From assembly GCA_026182355.1 (NCBI GenBank), contig JAPFBL010000105.1, positions 372,001 through 436,000 of the forward strand: a DNA stretch of 64,000 bases. The letters run 5' to 3'. Below the pieces are notes generated by a model. The model was not told the DNA's origin and made no database searches. It saw only the letters and a list, made by a program, of their open reading frames with translations. Shown piece after piece: positions 31,464 through 45,400 of the stretch; the first letter of the stretch is position 1, and every line of letters begins with the position of its first letter. Source of the stretch: Hermatobates lingyangjiaoensis (lineage: Eukaryota > Arthropoda > Insecta > Hemiptera > Hermatobatidae). The position numbers were made by a program, and so were the translations under genes.

Positions 31464-33295
31464 GTAATGAGAAGGTCATCATCGGGAGCCGGACTTCGTT
31501 GCGGTATTTCAAGCCGGCGCCTTATGAAGGTACAAAGGTGTTTAAATATCAAATAGTATATCTCAAGTTTACTTGTAATAATCAAAACGTATTATCACAT
31601 TCTTTTAATTGTACAATATATTCTAAGCTATACTTGTTGAATAGGTATGTATTTTATTATCTTTAAGTTTAGAATTACATAATTTCTACCTCAGTATCTT
31701 ATTTGTTTTGGGGGGAGAAACGATTTTCAGGTGCATCAAAAGGTATGACTGCATTCTTATTTTAACTTTACTGTATATTAAACTATAGCTGATGAACAAG
31801 TACGTATTTTACTATCATTAAATCTAGAGCTACATGACTGTTTAAATTTAGTCTCTTATATAACTTATATGTTTATGGTAGAAACACTTTCGAGATGAAT
31901 CAAAAATTGTATTTCGTTCTTATTTTAATTTTACTAGGTATTATAATTTATAATTGTTGAATAGTATGTGTTTTATTATTTTTATGTCGCTCAGAGTGAA
32001 TTAGATTTTTATGATTTTTGACAAAAGGAATAATAAGTGATTTTTTTAAAAACACTAACATGCCATAAAATTCCCAGTATAATAATTATATAAATGACCA
32101 AAAATGTAAAAATTTTGACTTATGATTGAATCTGAAAGTTAGTGGGGAGGATATAATCAAAGAGTTTGACGGATTAGATGGAATTATACCTAAAGGTAGC
32201 ATTTTAGGTCTAGCACCTTTTGAAATACCTTTTTTTGTAAACACTTGGAGAGTCCATGTGTCACTCTCCATCAGCTTTCCATGGTAGCCATCTCCCTTTC
32301 TTAATTATATAATCATAGCTCCAGTTTGGTCTAGGTAGGGACAGTCCTACATTAGATGACCTCTGTTTGTGATTTGACTCCACTGAATGTGCAGGTGTCT
32401 TGTGGGTACAACATTGAATCAGTGGAGGTATGATAACACCTTCCCGTAGCCTGAGAGTATTTACGCCACCATATAGTTAACAATATGGCACATCCTGTAA
32501 CGCTCTATCAGTGATGGTAAAAACTGTCCTCCAACTTGATGAATGTTTTCCAGCGGCCTATGCCAATAGGGAATGTTTGGGGTTGATATTGAGTGTCTGT
32601 ATATCTCGTTTTTGTACTTAGTTTGCTAGTATGTGTGTGTGTGAGAGACAGAGTATGTAAGCAGGAAATCTAAAAATTAAAAACAGTTATAATATGGTCA
32701 TGGTAACTGTATGATTATAAATATGTAATTTATAAATATTAATTAAAAATAATATCATTATATGAATAATAATTTGCATATTTAAATTCCTGTTAGTGAT
32801 AGGAGGAAACACAAGCTGATGCTGTTGTTGTTGGAGAGAGTATTAACAACTTAATAAGTTGGGGTGTATTATTAAAAACAACATTTATTTTTTGCACATT
32901 TTGATAAAAATCTTTCAACACTTTCATATCTTTTTTTCATTTTGATTTGAATTTCTGTTTGCAGTCGTTTTAGTTGGCATTTAATATTTATTGGACGTCA
33001 TCTACGCAGATATTGTCTTTAGTTATCAGTCGAAAGATCTCACCACCCTGTATTATCTGGTCTCTTACTTTTAAAAGTTACATTACTTTTACGGTAGTAG
33101 TAATAAAAAAACAGTTTTTTTTACTAATATGTAATAAAATTAATCGCACTTGATTTGCGCTACCAGATGTTCAGCAGCATAAATATCATACTTTGACATT
33201 ATGCTGTACCCCCACTATTTCAATAACCTTGAGAAGAGAACATGTTTTCTTTAGTGAAGGAGGGGGAGGGGTTAATGACCACACTTATAATTTCT
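31464..33295. other. Region between the candidate small gene and alkaline phosphatase
   Basis: GC-richer block at 31464-31530 (possible 3' untranslated region or another exon, with GTACAAAG after GAAG). On the minus strand about 32320-32480 reads DTCTFSGVKSQTEVI, a stop and CRTVP, reminiscent of the cysteine motif at the C-terminus of non-LTR retrotransposon ORF2 proteins; this is weak. A short GT run lies at 32631-32644. The rest is AT-rich with no gene. Confidence 0.35.
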
Positions 33296-33477
33296 TTAAT
33301 TTGATTTAAATTGGTAAAGCAAAAACATTTGTACTGCAATAAAAAGTTTGATGCTGGGCTCTAGTCCAACGACAGAACTGACGGGCTGCTGGAAATAGCC
33401 AATTTTGGCAGCATAGGCTGCAACCAGAGGAATGTAATTTTGCTCATGAACTGAGTGAAATAAATGTGCCATGGGCC
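33296..33477 (-). CDS. Alp: Alp last exon
   Basis: Acceptor TTGTTTCAG. Encodes [19 protein letters not shown] and [10 protein letters not shown], then a variable tail to TAA at 33298-33296. A TTATTGCAG inside the tail is acceptor-like, so an alternative C-terminus is possible. Confidence 0.85.
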
Positions 33478-36400
33478 CTGAAACAAAAAGTATATTAAAT
33501 TAAATATTAGTTTGTAATAAAAACATTTTTTTGAAATCTAGTGTTAAAATCTGGAGTGCTGTACAATTAGCTTAACTATAAGTTTACTCAATATCACATG
33601 GAATAATCATAGCTATATTATATTATGAAATATAATATTAAAACACTTATCAGCTATCAAATGAATGGTACCGGTGCCTATAAAGTCCTTTTTATAATTT
33701 ATCAAATTTACACAATTCTGTAGAAAACCATACAAAATGGAGAGTTGCTAGTGATGTTTTCTGATTTAATAAACTTAAAAGGGGCAGTATTATTTCAGAA
33801 AACACTACTCCCGTCCTAAAGAAGGAATTCGATTTTAGAAATTATGTGTTTAGGTTATTATGCTTTAATCACGAAATTATCACTTTGGGTATGTATGTTA
33901 TGTTCCTCTGAAATGGTAGTTTTCTGGTCAGTAAAGAGCTCGGAGGAGTATCGTTACATGGTGAATCTTGATTCGGCAACTCATCTTGGTTGATCATTTC
34001 CTATGGTGATGTACAGTGGGACTTCATAATGTATAGCGTCTAGTTCTGGTTTTCCATTATTTTTAGTAATGGCCTGAGTTTTTTTGGAATATTTATCTAG
34101 CAATATTAATTATTCGAATAAAACAAATGTATGAAGACTATTATACTAAGTTTTAATGTATTAAGGCTTTATTATCTTACAACAAATAAAATTGTAAAAA
34201 AGAAACAATTCCCGTAAGTGCCTTAAAATAGAATTCTATAGTAGTTTTTTTGGTGTTATAATTTTTTTACAATAGTCTAGAGTCACATGACATATTATAA
34301 CGAAACACTTATACTAGGCAATAATAAGTAAAAAAATATTATGCAAATGTTACGTATCGCAAAAATTAGTATCGCTTTTGATATGAGCCCTAAAATGTAC
34401 TTTTCTTGCTTCAAACTTACTGATAACACCGGGATGGTATGCTGCGTCAGGTGGTTACAAGTTTTTAATGTTTTTTTCAAAACAATAAAGATTTATATAG
34501 GAATTAATCCAAATTGCTCCAGAGATGAAATTGACAAGCAGAAAATTCAAGAAAATGTTTGAAATGTAGTGAAAGATGCACCTGAGGCGAAAAGTAGAAC
34601 GTCGCCTCCTCCGTGAACAGTTTGGTCATTAGGTGCAGCAGCCTGCTGCATGAAGTTATAGTCTCTGGTGTCAAAAAGGCTGGGATCCTGTCTGACTACT
34701 CTGCCGTTGTTATCTACACTGAATTGATAGTTCTTCAAAGACCCTACGCCATAGGTCAAAGTCGTGTACGGTACACCATCTTCATTAGAAATCGAAGCGA
34801 TACCTCAAATTAAACAATATTTTATTACGGACTTAACATCATCGCTTTCACAACAAAATATATTAATATAAATTCATTAAAAAATTAGTTATTTAATGTA
34901 CATAATTAACGACTCAAATATTTATGGGTACAATTACAAAAAGAAAATTAAATTTAATTTTAATTCAAAGAATTATAAATTACACATGTTAACATTAACT
35001 TTTATAAAATACTTGGAAATAATAAGAAAAAAACAAATTGATTTTATATAAGTATAACGAAAGAACAAGTTTAACCTAAGTTAATGAAATGTGTGTTAAT
35101 AGCTTAGTCATTATTTATAAAAAGTTGATATGATAAATTTTAATCATATCTGTTTAAATCTTTAAACAATATTAAATGTTAAGAAACTGTGTTTTTTAAA
35201 CACCACTCTGATCATGCAATGCAGTCCTACTATTAGTTGCTAAATGATGATTATAATTTTTCTCCTGAAAAAGTTTATTTGGGTATAGAGAAACACAAAC
35301 TTTGTTAAGCGACTTGAGATCAGTTAAAGAGTGACAAAAAAATGAGAATTGATTTAAAAATAAGAACAATAGCAGAAATAAAAAAAAAAAAAATTGAATT
35401 GGTACAAGGTCTGGCAGAAGGGAGCGATTCGCCCCTAAACGTCCCTTTGTATCTTATTCGGAATCATTTGCATTACTCCTCAGCAAGACTATAACAATCC
35501 ACGCTACTTTACTTTGGGGTACACCAGCATACTTCTCCGAGGTTTGGAAGTAAACAGTATTCATAGACTCACTCTTACAGACAGAGAAACAAAAAAGAAA
35601 CGGTCCCCAAGGCAAGTCAGATTTAACAGAAAGAACACGTCGAAACAACTCATTCTATATTTAACTGCCGACTTCATCAGAAGTCATTCCCCAAAAAAAG
35701 GGGAATAGACGTTATTTGCAAATGACAATTTCTTAATGCAATAATATTATGGTTAGAGTAAAATAACAAATCAAACAAAAGGGATTTAAATAAAGGTAAT
35801 CTTCCAGTGAGATGCAGTTAGCTTTCCACATGACGAAGAAACTGCATTCTGACAAGTAAAAGTTGGTAAGTTGTAGATGAATAAAATTGTAAAGAGGTTT
35901 TTAATTCACTTACTCCTCTAGGTAGTCATAAGTCATTAAAAACGAAGATTTATTACTTTAAATAGCTAGTAATACATATACTAACGTAAGTTAATAAATA
36001 TTAACTTTAATACATATTTATGCTGTATCTATGACAGGTTTCAAAATAAACTCATTAAATAAAAATAAACGTTTAAACTACTATAAGGTATTCTGAGATG
36101 ACAATAAGATGTTTCGAGTTTCCTCGTCAGAATGATATCATCAGAAAGATATCGGCTTTCTCCCCATCCATCAATGTATGATTCTGTTACTAGCTTGGAA
36201 GACGTTGATCTCATTTTAAAATATCTAACTGTTATTTATAGCTTTGTATACTTGCATAGGTGAGGCCCAGATACCTAGTATGTCGTTTCCCTTTGGAGGG
36301 TAGCCGTTGAAGGACAAGGAGTGCGAGTGGTCACTGGTGACAATGACGAGGGTGTCATCCTTGATCTTGAGCTCTTCCAGGAGCTGCATTGTTTGGTTGA

Positions 36401-39400
36401 TTGCCAGATTGAACTGCACTACCTCATCCAGAGCCAGTCTAGCTTTGCCTATATGATGGGCTTGGTCAATCATACCTCCTTCAACCTGTTGATTTGCCAA
36501 TCAACAATCAATATTTCCGCATACAACATCCTAATATTGTGTATATCTTTATTAAAACTACATATAAAGTCCTTCAAAACTCCTGCTTATTATCTTATAT
36601 GATCATCATTGCAACACAATTAATAAACTAGATCTTTGCAGTGAATAATTCTTGACATGTTATTAATGAACTAGCAACACTACCTTTAAAGTATAATGAA
36701 ACTAAATCTGAGTAATTAAAGTTAACAAAATTATTATTTTGGTTGAAAATTAATTTTTACGTTGACGTGTTCCACGTAAAATGAAATTCAATAAAAATGA
36801 ATTATCCACGTGTTCTTTTAATTTGAAATTAAAAGATGTTTCAATAAGCAGTTTTCAAGTTCATATAAGAGACAATTCACTCGAGATTACCGTTACCAAA
36901 AAAATAAGTACAACATATATTATATGTTTTATTTTACTTGTCTCAAAGCTAACTTACCATCAGTACAAAGCCGTCGGTGTTTTTCTTCAGAATTTTAATA
37001 GCCGTGGTTGTCATTTGAGCCAGTGAAGGTACTCCATATTCTTTTTTATTTCGATAGTGTTCGTATGGGAGATGGTTATTCGCAAATATGCCTACAATTA
37101 TCAATATTAGTACATAAGAATAAACACAAGAAAGATAAAATTTTTTTAAATGAGTTTTTTAAAAAAAAAACAGCAAAAGTAAATATAATTTTTTACTTTA
37201 CTGTAAAAGTATAAAAAAGTGGTAATAAAAAATAGATTTTTAGTATTTAGTCTTTTATTATTATTTCTTTTATTTAGCCTTTTAATTTTTTAAAGTCCCC
37301 TGAGTCCATTTTTATGGTTTTATAATGGCATCTGGATGCCTGTTGCCGGCTAAGTATGAAGTAGGAACTTTATCACCCTTCAAGTAGCATCGTTTGACAA
37401 ATCTTAATTCAGCTTTCTAATCTTTGGTTATTCATATCAAAGTGTCCCTTATTTTCATTTTCCCTGTCATTCTCAACCCCTTTTCTAACCTTCTCACTAC
37501 GAGCAGATAACCTGAAGAAGGATCTTTAACCTAAGCAGCTTAACTTAACTTTTTTTTAATTAGAACCATTATATTTGACTTTATGTAGGATTTAATATAT
37601 TATAATCAAGAATTCAAACTAAATTTCTGCCGCAGTTCATTTGAGTTTGATTTAATAAAATGTATCCAATTATCAAATTCATATTACTGGTGAATTTGCA
37701 ACCAAAGTAATGTTTCAGGACTTTTAAACCTGAAGACGTCCTACTATTACGAAAATTAATGATTAAAAGCTTTTTCTTTGTTTCGTAAAATGTTTTACAA
37801 CAAATTTATGTTGATCAATATTGGATCAAGAAGATGTTAGTGGAAGAGTAATTTCTTCTTTTAAGAGGCACTTTTACTTCTAAATAGGTAGATGAATAGT
37901 AAACAAATCGGTTGTGATTTTATTATATAATTCTAATTTATAACAATTCTCATAAGAAAAAAAAAGTTCAGGTAAAGTACACCAAAGAAAGTGTAATACA
38001 TATTTATGTCGAGATACTTTCTAGGAAAGGGAATATTGGTATGAACTTTCCGTTCCCTATCAAGGCTAATATGGTAGTAACTGATATATTAATTTGCTTA
38101 CTATATTCTTTTATTTTTTTAGATATTCTACTCTCTCACACTCACCCCCTCGTAGACTAATGTGCATAACACGTTTTGTTGGACTCATGGCACCTCGAAA
38201 CATGTTTTTCTCTTTGGAAATTCAATAGCGTGATTTTTACGCAAATGCAATTCTAATTACAGCAGAATTTTATATCAAGAGCAGATGAAAGTCAAATTAT
38301 ACAGTCTTACTTCTTAGTTGCTTTCACGGCTCCTCGATAGTTTTCAGATCTTGTCCATCATCAAGAGCTATCTCAATGTTAATTAGTGCTAGTTTTTCTT
38401 GGCTCTATCATTCTATTCCTAGTCAATATTATTTTATCATAATAAAATAATTAAGTTTATTTTATTAAAATAACTGATAAGGTTTTATCAATCAAAGAAT
38501 AATCTACCATTTTACCTCACTTGATCAGTTTTGGACCTTGTCTATCTTCCAGAGTAGAACACATTTTTGTTTCTACTAAAAACTAAATGTTCGCTAACTG
38601 GTTACCCTTTATATGAAACACAGTGTCATGAAGTTTAGCTTTTGGGTCAATAATTTATCTTCTACTTGTCAACAGAAAAACTCTCTGGTACGACAGTAAG
38701 AAAAGATACTGACATCCTCAGGCATACATCTGTTATTTAATTCATCTATGTCATAGATCACTGTTACCAAATACATGGTCTCATGTCCAATATAACTCAC
38801 AACAAATTTCTCATGAACTACAGAAATTTATTCATTTTACTTGGGAACAACCATAATTTAACTAGTGGAAAGGTGTTTACGGAACAAATCCAAAATGGAT
38901 AAGAATTCTATATTTTCCACTCTTAGCTTTTGGTATAAGAAATCTAATAATTTTTAAAAATAAATTATTTTTGTATTATGCTTTAACTTGCCTAGAAGAA
39001 ATACAGCTCTTACTCCTAGCTTGTACCATAAGAAGCCCGTGGCAAGTTTTAAGTTTATAAAAGTTGATATTGAAATACAGTGCAGTTCGTTTATAGGAGA
39101 TATTGGTTAGAGATTTATGTTCCATACCTTGCCACAGAGATGTTGGCTAGAATTCCTTAATCATTTGTAGTTTGTGTTTTGAGATATTATGTGGTTCTCT
39201 TTCTCAGATCTAATGTGTTCTGACCAGTTACCTAAGAGGTAGTCGACAGACTCAGGCTTGAGATTCGTCAGCTGCGACGTTTCATTAGCGACGAGGTACT
39301 TTGCATTTCTCTTCTGTTTATCAGTAACCCAGTTGTTGATAAGGTTACGGCCGTCCTTCCTGGTGCATGAACTTCTGCTGACAGAATCCTCGGGTCTGTC

Positions 39401-42400
39401 TTCGCTGTCACTTACAAGGCACTGCCTCCCACCTCCTAAAATTACCTGCAACATGATATAATTTACAATTTCATGATAATCATATTTTTCTTTACTCTCC
39501 TAAATAAAAGCAAGAGCTTAATACTTTTTGAACATTTAGAGTGACGATTAGCAGATACTGTTGGTTGCTTGCTGACTGCTATATGGACTGAACTAGATTT
39601 AAATGTCTAAATAAAAGTGTTTTTGATAATGTACTGTGTCACTAATTACTTACTCACAGTAATTAACATTTGAAACCTTATGATACCTTCACTTCAGTTC
39701 TACCTTCTCCAGGTTGGAGCCGTATTCAGCAAGAAGGAGGACTCACTCTTCAACAACTACTGTTCTACTACTGCAACTACTACTCACCTCTGACGACGAA
39801 CATATAGTAAATCTTTATATGTTCCCGTGTTAACTTCCATCTTTTAATGGATCGTATTTTCGTATTCAAATATATATAATCGATAAAAAATATGCTTTAG
39901 AAGGACTAATACTGACAAAAAAGAAATATAACACAAACAAATACCATCTCGAAATTAAAGTCGTTTTTCGAATTTGGTCTTGATCAGTAGTAATATACCA
40001 AAGAGACGATAGTCAACTTATAGTATAATATAGTAAAGTGTCAAAGTAGTGAACATCAAATATAGATATAACTACATTAAACATATAATCCGTGTATGGC
40101 TAAGCGAACCTTAAAATCTTTTCCTGGTAAATCTTCAACTAATTGCCTCGCAATATCTTTGCATTGAGTGGAGTTTTGAGGTATATCGTTTTCGCACTCC
40201 CAGTAGCGGTTGGCAGAGGATGCGTATGTTGCTGCTGGGGTAGCGTGAGTGATCCTCGTAGTTGTAACAATACCTGAAACAGGTCAACCAAAAACTTTTA
40301 ACAAAACTGAGTGCCATTCAAATAGGGCAGCATTAAAAGATCGTTACTTTTGGCAAACACATTGAATGTTTACTGTTGAGAAATTGCAGTGCTCTGCTTG
40401 TTACTTGAGCTTAGCACTTTTCCCGATCTAGAAGTGAGTTTTGTTATGATTTGCTCTGTATTTTTCCCCCTAAACCTTGATTTAATGTTCTTTTAGACCA
40501 ATAGGTTCAATTTTATCTATACGAAAAAAAATAACATTGCGGAGAATGAACACAGAAGAAAATACAAAAACTTACAATGATATTTTGATATCCATCGTGA
40601 CCAGGAGGGTTAAGTTAGCCGCTCGGAAGGTAATCTACGATTGAAGTTTCTTTCTCAGAAGTATTGAAGTATTCTGTCAGTGTTGCTACCTTATGAAGGA
40701 AGGGGCGACAAAGAAAAAATAATAAAAAGTAATATTAATAAATAATATAAAATAATTAAATAATTCAAAATATATGAAAAAATAAAAAAATAAGACTCCA
40801 ACAAATAAATAAAATAACAAAAGTTAAATTAGATTGGAAATAAAAAAAATAATTTAAGAATTATTTTCTATTGGGGTTGAATACTGGGGTAGATCTATCA
40901 CCAAGAATACACATGTGTGATACCCTCAAAGTGAATGGCAGTTGGAATAATGATGTGCATAATAATTTGCACATGGAACAGTCATTAAAACTGAGTCTGA
41001 GAATCTCTTTAAATGGCACTCTGCTGACCTGCGCTTACGAAAGGAATGTGACTATTGGCACACAGCTAGCTTTGTGGAAGACAAAGCCACATAAAAAGCA
41101 TCACATTAGATCTAGCTCAAACAATAAACGCTGTTTTAGGAAGCCTTGTAAACAATGCGGTAGGTGTGATGGTTATGAACAGAAGTGAAGGAAGGATCAT
41201 AATGAACAATGGGGCAAGATGGAGAGCACTTGATTCATGTTGAACCACACCTCCGTGATATCGGAAGCCTATCATGGGAGGAACTTATAATAATTACAAT
41301 TACCAGCCACAAAGCTCAGACTGAGATTATTTACATGCATTGTAAATTTTGTTTTTTATCAAGTATATATTTGATGTTTAAACCACAGTACAAAATTCAA
41401 AACTGGAACTAAGATCTTTCGACCAAGTAGTGGAATTTAACATGTTAATCATACAAATTGACTTTTACGTCGCATGATTATTGTAAACTCCTGAGATATA
41501 TGTATAAATATGAAGTTAAATTTATCAGGAATCGATCATTGTTCCAGGTTGAAACCAATCATTGAACTGTTAAAAGTTTAATGGTTTAAATCAAACTGTT
41601 AAACCTTTGAAAGTTTACTTAAAATCTATGAAAATTACCAATTGCTAATAATTTCGAATCAGCGATTTCACCATTCTATTTCTGATGACGAAGAGATTAG
41701 AAATATAAAAGTGAGTTGTGTCAGTTTTTTCATGTATTCCTTCTGTCTAATTTGACTTGAGGAACTCTATAACTATTACTTTTTTTTGTTTATACATTTA
41801 TAAGTTTTATTTTTTTCTATTATTGAATACAGAACAACATGTATAAGTATCTGTTGTTAACAGTATTATCTTTTCCTTGGATTGTACGGGTACTCTGAGC
41901 AAACATTTCATTTATTAGTCGCAAACAACACTTTTTTCCCTACATTTGAGTCTTCCGTCATATTTTAGTCAAATATTACAAAAATAGAAGCAACAAATTT
42001 CTTTTTGTTTCAGAAAACTTCAAATAATGACCATTTAACTAACTCACTTATTTGAGCTCGATAAACCTTCTATCTTCCAGCGGGTATACTGGAAAAGTAT
42101 GATCAAGAAAAGTTCAGTATGCCTCTTGAAATGTTTTTTCTAATTTTATAACTGAAAATCAAAGTAATTCTGCTAAACTGCTGGTACATGAAACCTTTCG
42201 TGCAAAAGATTGCGATCCATCCATCGGCCTACAGATTAACCATAAGTTTAATATATCAACGAATAGAAGCCTCTTACCCGGAAGCCAACGGCAATAAAGT
42301 ACTAAGGACAAGTACTTGAACTGTGACTGTGATTAGTGATTTGACTAGGTCTAAGCCACCGCATGAAACATTCTTCTTCGTAACATATGTATGCATAAAA

Positions 42401-45400
42401 TATATAGTGCACACAATTATTGCATATCTATGTAACTTGAGTATGGAGGGTTGATGTCTTTTGTTCATAGTCTGTATTGACCTGGAAAGAAATATAAAGA
42501 GAACCGCAAGGAGCCAGGCCTTTGTTTGTGCTTATCTAATAAAGGCATTTCCCTTTTAACTTTAAAACACGGGAAATTTCTTACGTTCGGAATTAACTTA
42601 TATATTAATATATGAACCGCATTACGAAATGCTGAAATAGGACCAATATTATTAGATCAAGTAATCTCATGTCGGAATAACTAGCTGAATAAATTCGTTG
42701 GTGAAGAAAAGAGAATGTGAAATGTTGAGATTAAGGGAGGCAGGTAAGAGAATTCTTCAAAAATAATAAAAGTTAAGGAATAAACAAGAAAAATTGGACT
42801 GGGCAAAGTAGGAAAAAGAAATTTTAAAAATATGAAAATACCAGCTGCCAGTTGACATAAACTCCTTAAGCATGGCAAGGAGATACAAAAACAGACACAA
42901 CAAAAACTATAAACATAATGCTTAAAGAAAAAAAATCTTCAATGAAAAATACAGCACTGTTACCAGTATCTTTTCCTGCCTTTTGTGCCCAGGTCATTAT
43001 AGAATGAACTCTATTCTTTGGCTCTAAACTGGCAATGCAGTTGTTGAGATGTACATTGGCATCCACTCCGACTGTGTAATAGTTGGTCTTTACCCCGGAG
43101 AACAGAGCCGTACCAGTGGCTGCTGAGTCACTGACCTGTTTATCGGTTGCATATGTCTGGAATAAACAAATTATTATTAGTATGTGCTATAAAATACGGA
43201 GGTGAGTCAAACATCATCTACTCTTTTGCTGTAACTCTTCTAACATTGAACACCGACTTCTGTCTTTGGTTATTCTATTATTGTACTGTTTTGGCAATGC
43301 TATGAAAGTCTGATTCTCCATTCCTCCAATCTACATTATATTTTTCAGGTAGGTCATTACAGGTCTATTAGAAGATTGCACCGAAGAGGTGCAACACGAC
43401 ACAAAAGAGGTGCATCATCACTCCAACAAGGAGTGATGGTGTGGACAAGAGAGCCGGGTCCATCGCGGGTAATTCGATGACCATGACTGAAGCTCAAAGA
43501 ACATCTCCTCGATGGCAAGACACCTATTCAGGAGAACCTCTTTCGGGTTTACACAGTTGTAAAATATAGTTTAGAGACACCTTCATCCTCTTCTCGCGCT
43601 ACGTTATTTTAGTTTCTAATAAACTTCTCAACGCAATTTTACGTGCTTCTGTACTAACATGTGCTCACTTCTTCCGTATACAATGATAGTTCACAGCCCT
43701 TTTTACAACCTATGACTACAGGAAAGGGATCATTGCAAGTAGTTGTTGTTTAGGAAAGCTTTCCGTTGGAGAGACCATGGTCTGTCTGTAACAGAGAAGC
43801 AAAAATAGAAGAAATAGGGGCAAGATTATATAAAATTTAAAAAGAACTAGGGATAATACTAGGAGTTTCATCTCTGATTCATCGAGAATTCCTGGTTAGT
43901 GGATCGTTTCCTGGGGAGACTGAAACTGCTTTGGCCTGTGATGGGTACAGAGACAACTCAATGCTAACTTGTTATATTTCTTGCAATGCTCAAGGCCAAA
44001 ACATACTTTAGAAGAGTTATAAAACATAAAGTTACTTTCTGTGGTTTGTGGTTGACACGTCTTGGAAGGATATAATGCACTGTTTTCACAACAACATGCA
44101 TTTCGTCTTGCACTTTCAAACGTTTCACAAGGAGTTCTTGGTGGAAGATGCAGTGAATAACTAAAATTGAAATAGCATAGTTTTCTTTATGTTTAATTTT
44201 CAACAGGATAAAACTAATAGCACTTTTTGAGACTATATTGGATGTAGACCGTCAGGTGTCAATTGAACAAGCTTGTACCAGTTTAACCCAGCATTTGAGC
44301 TTTCAAGTTCAAGTAGTATATCTCGTCTTGTCACGGTCCTCGTCATTTGTATTAAATCCAGCAGCTTTTCAGTAATTTATGCTTGTTTGTCAGCGCATCT
44401 TATGAAGACAGCACAATACGCTGTATATGATATACAAGTGCTTTCATCGCTGCATTAGAATTGCAATAGATTTGGAATTATTTTGTGGCAGAAGTTAACG
44501 GTTTATAGATATTGACGGCAAATTCATTCACATGAGTGGCAGTAGTATTTGCTCCAACACTAATAACTTTAAAAAGCTTTTCTCTGGACACAGAATGTCC
44601 ACTACCCACGATGTAGAATACAATCCTTCATGCCTGCCCCATCAGCAAAACGACGTCATGAATTCACTATCATCTCGCTTAACCTTTCCTACACAGCATC
44701 CCGAAATGCTTTGATAAATTTGTTAAATAAACTTTTCTGTTTCGACAGAGAACTGCAATTGACTCAATTTATCCTCCATCAGTTTTCCTGTGTGCGAAAC
44801 ATATTCCTTGTTTTATAATTCCCCTTCATGCTTACTCTTTTCCTGTAAGGTTTTGAATACTCAGTTTTCCTTTGACTGATGTCATAATATCCTGAAAACT
44901 CCGATAATTATCTTCCTCAAGTTTTCTTTTATCAGTTTTTTGTCTTTATGTTTTCAGCTTTCCTTTTGTTAGACTGTGGCATAATAAATAATGTATAAAT
45001 ATCCGTGTCTAATTCTATTAACACAACCAAATACAACCAATTTATCTTGAAAATGAAGACAAATGAAATATCAGAACATAGAAGTAGTCGAAAAAAACTG
45101 TACAAATTCACACAAGCAGCAAAGAGTTACATCATTGCTTTATTTTTATTAGAGTTTCAATAGTTTTTATGAATTATTAAAACTAAGAGTTCTTATAATT
45201 TAATATATTCTTAGGAGATTAATAAAAAATATATAGTTAAAAAGGCGTAATAAAACAAAAGGAATTGGCATGTGCGTGCACAATGCAAACGGAGGTGAAA
45301 AGCATTAGTAACAACAGCACCACGGCGTCAATGAATGCCGCTCATCAATCTGAAGCACCGCCTGTGCTACTTTTAATAACCGCTTTAGTTTTAGTACTGC

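Larger units (their letters stand above)
40274..42963. other. Alp intron 2
   Basis: Contains a 105-codon plus-strand open frame (40871-41188, no ATG at its start) ending [17 protein letters not shown], a possible decayed transposon C-terminus with clustered cysteines, and a family G fragment at 41682-41790. The remaining sequence is AT-rich with no assignable content. Confidence 0.4.

Noticed and set aside
32086..32271. Minus-strand 61-codon frame as a gene
   Set aside because: It lies beside a weak LINE-like trace and has no recognisable domain; kept only as part of the region note.
36781..37214. Plus-strand open frames over 36781-37214
   Set aside because: They are antisense to the alkaline phosphatase exon 36958-37091 and show no family.
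44273..44818. Plus-strand open frames at 44273-44818
   Set aside because: 44273-44458 is antisense to the hAT transposase remnant and the others lie in its decayed upstream part; none has a recognisable product.
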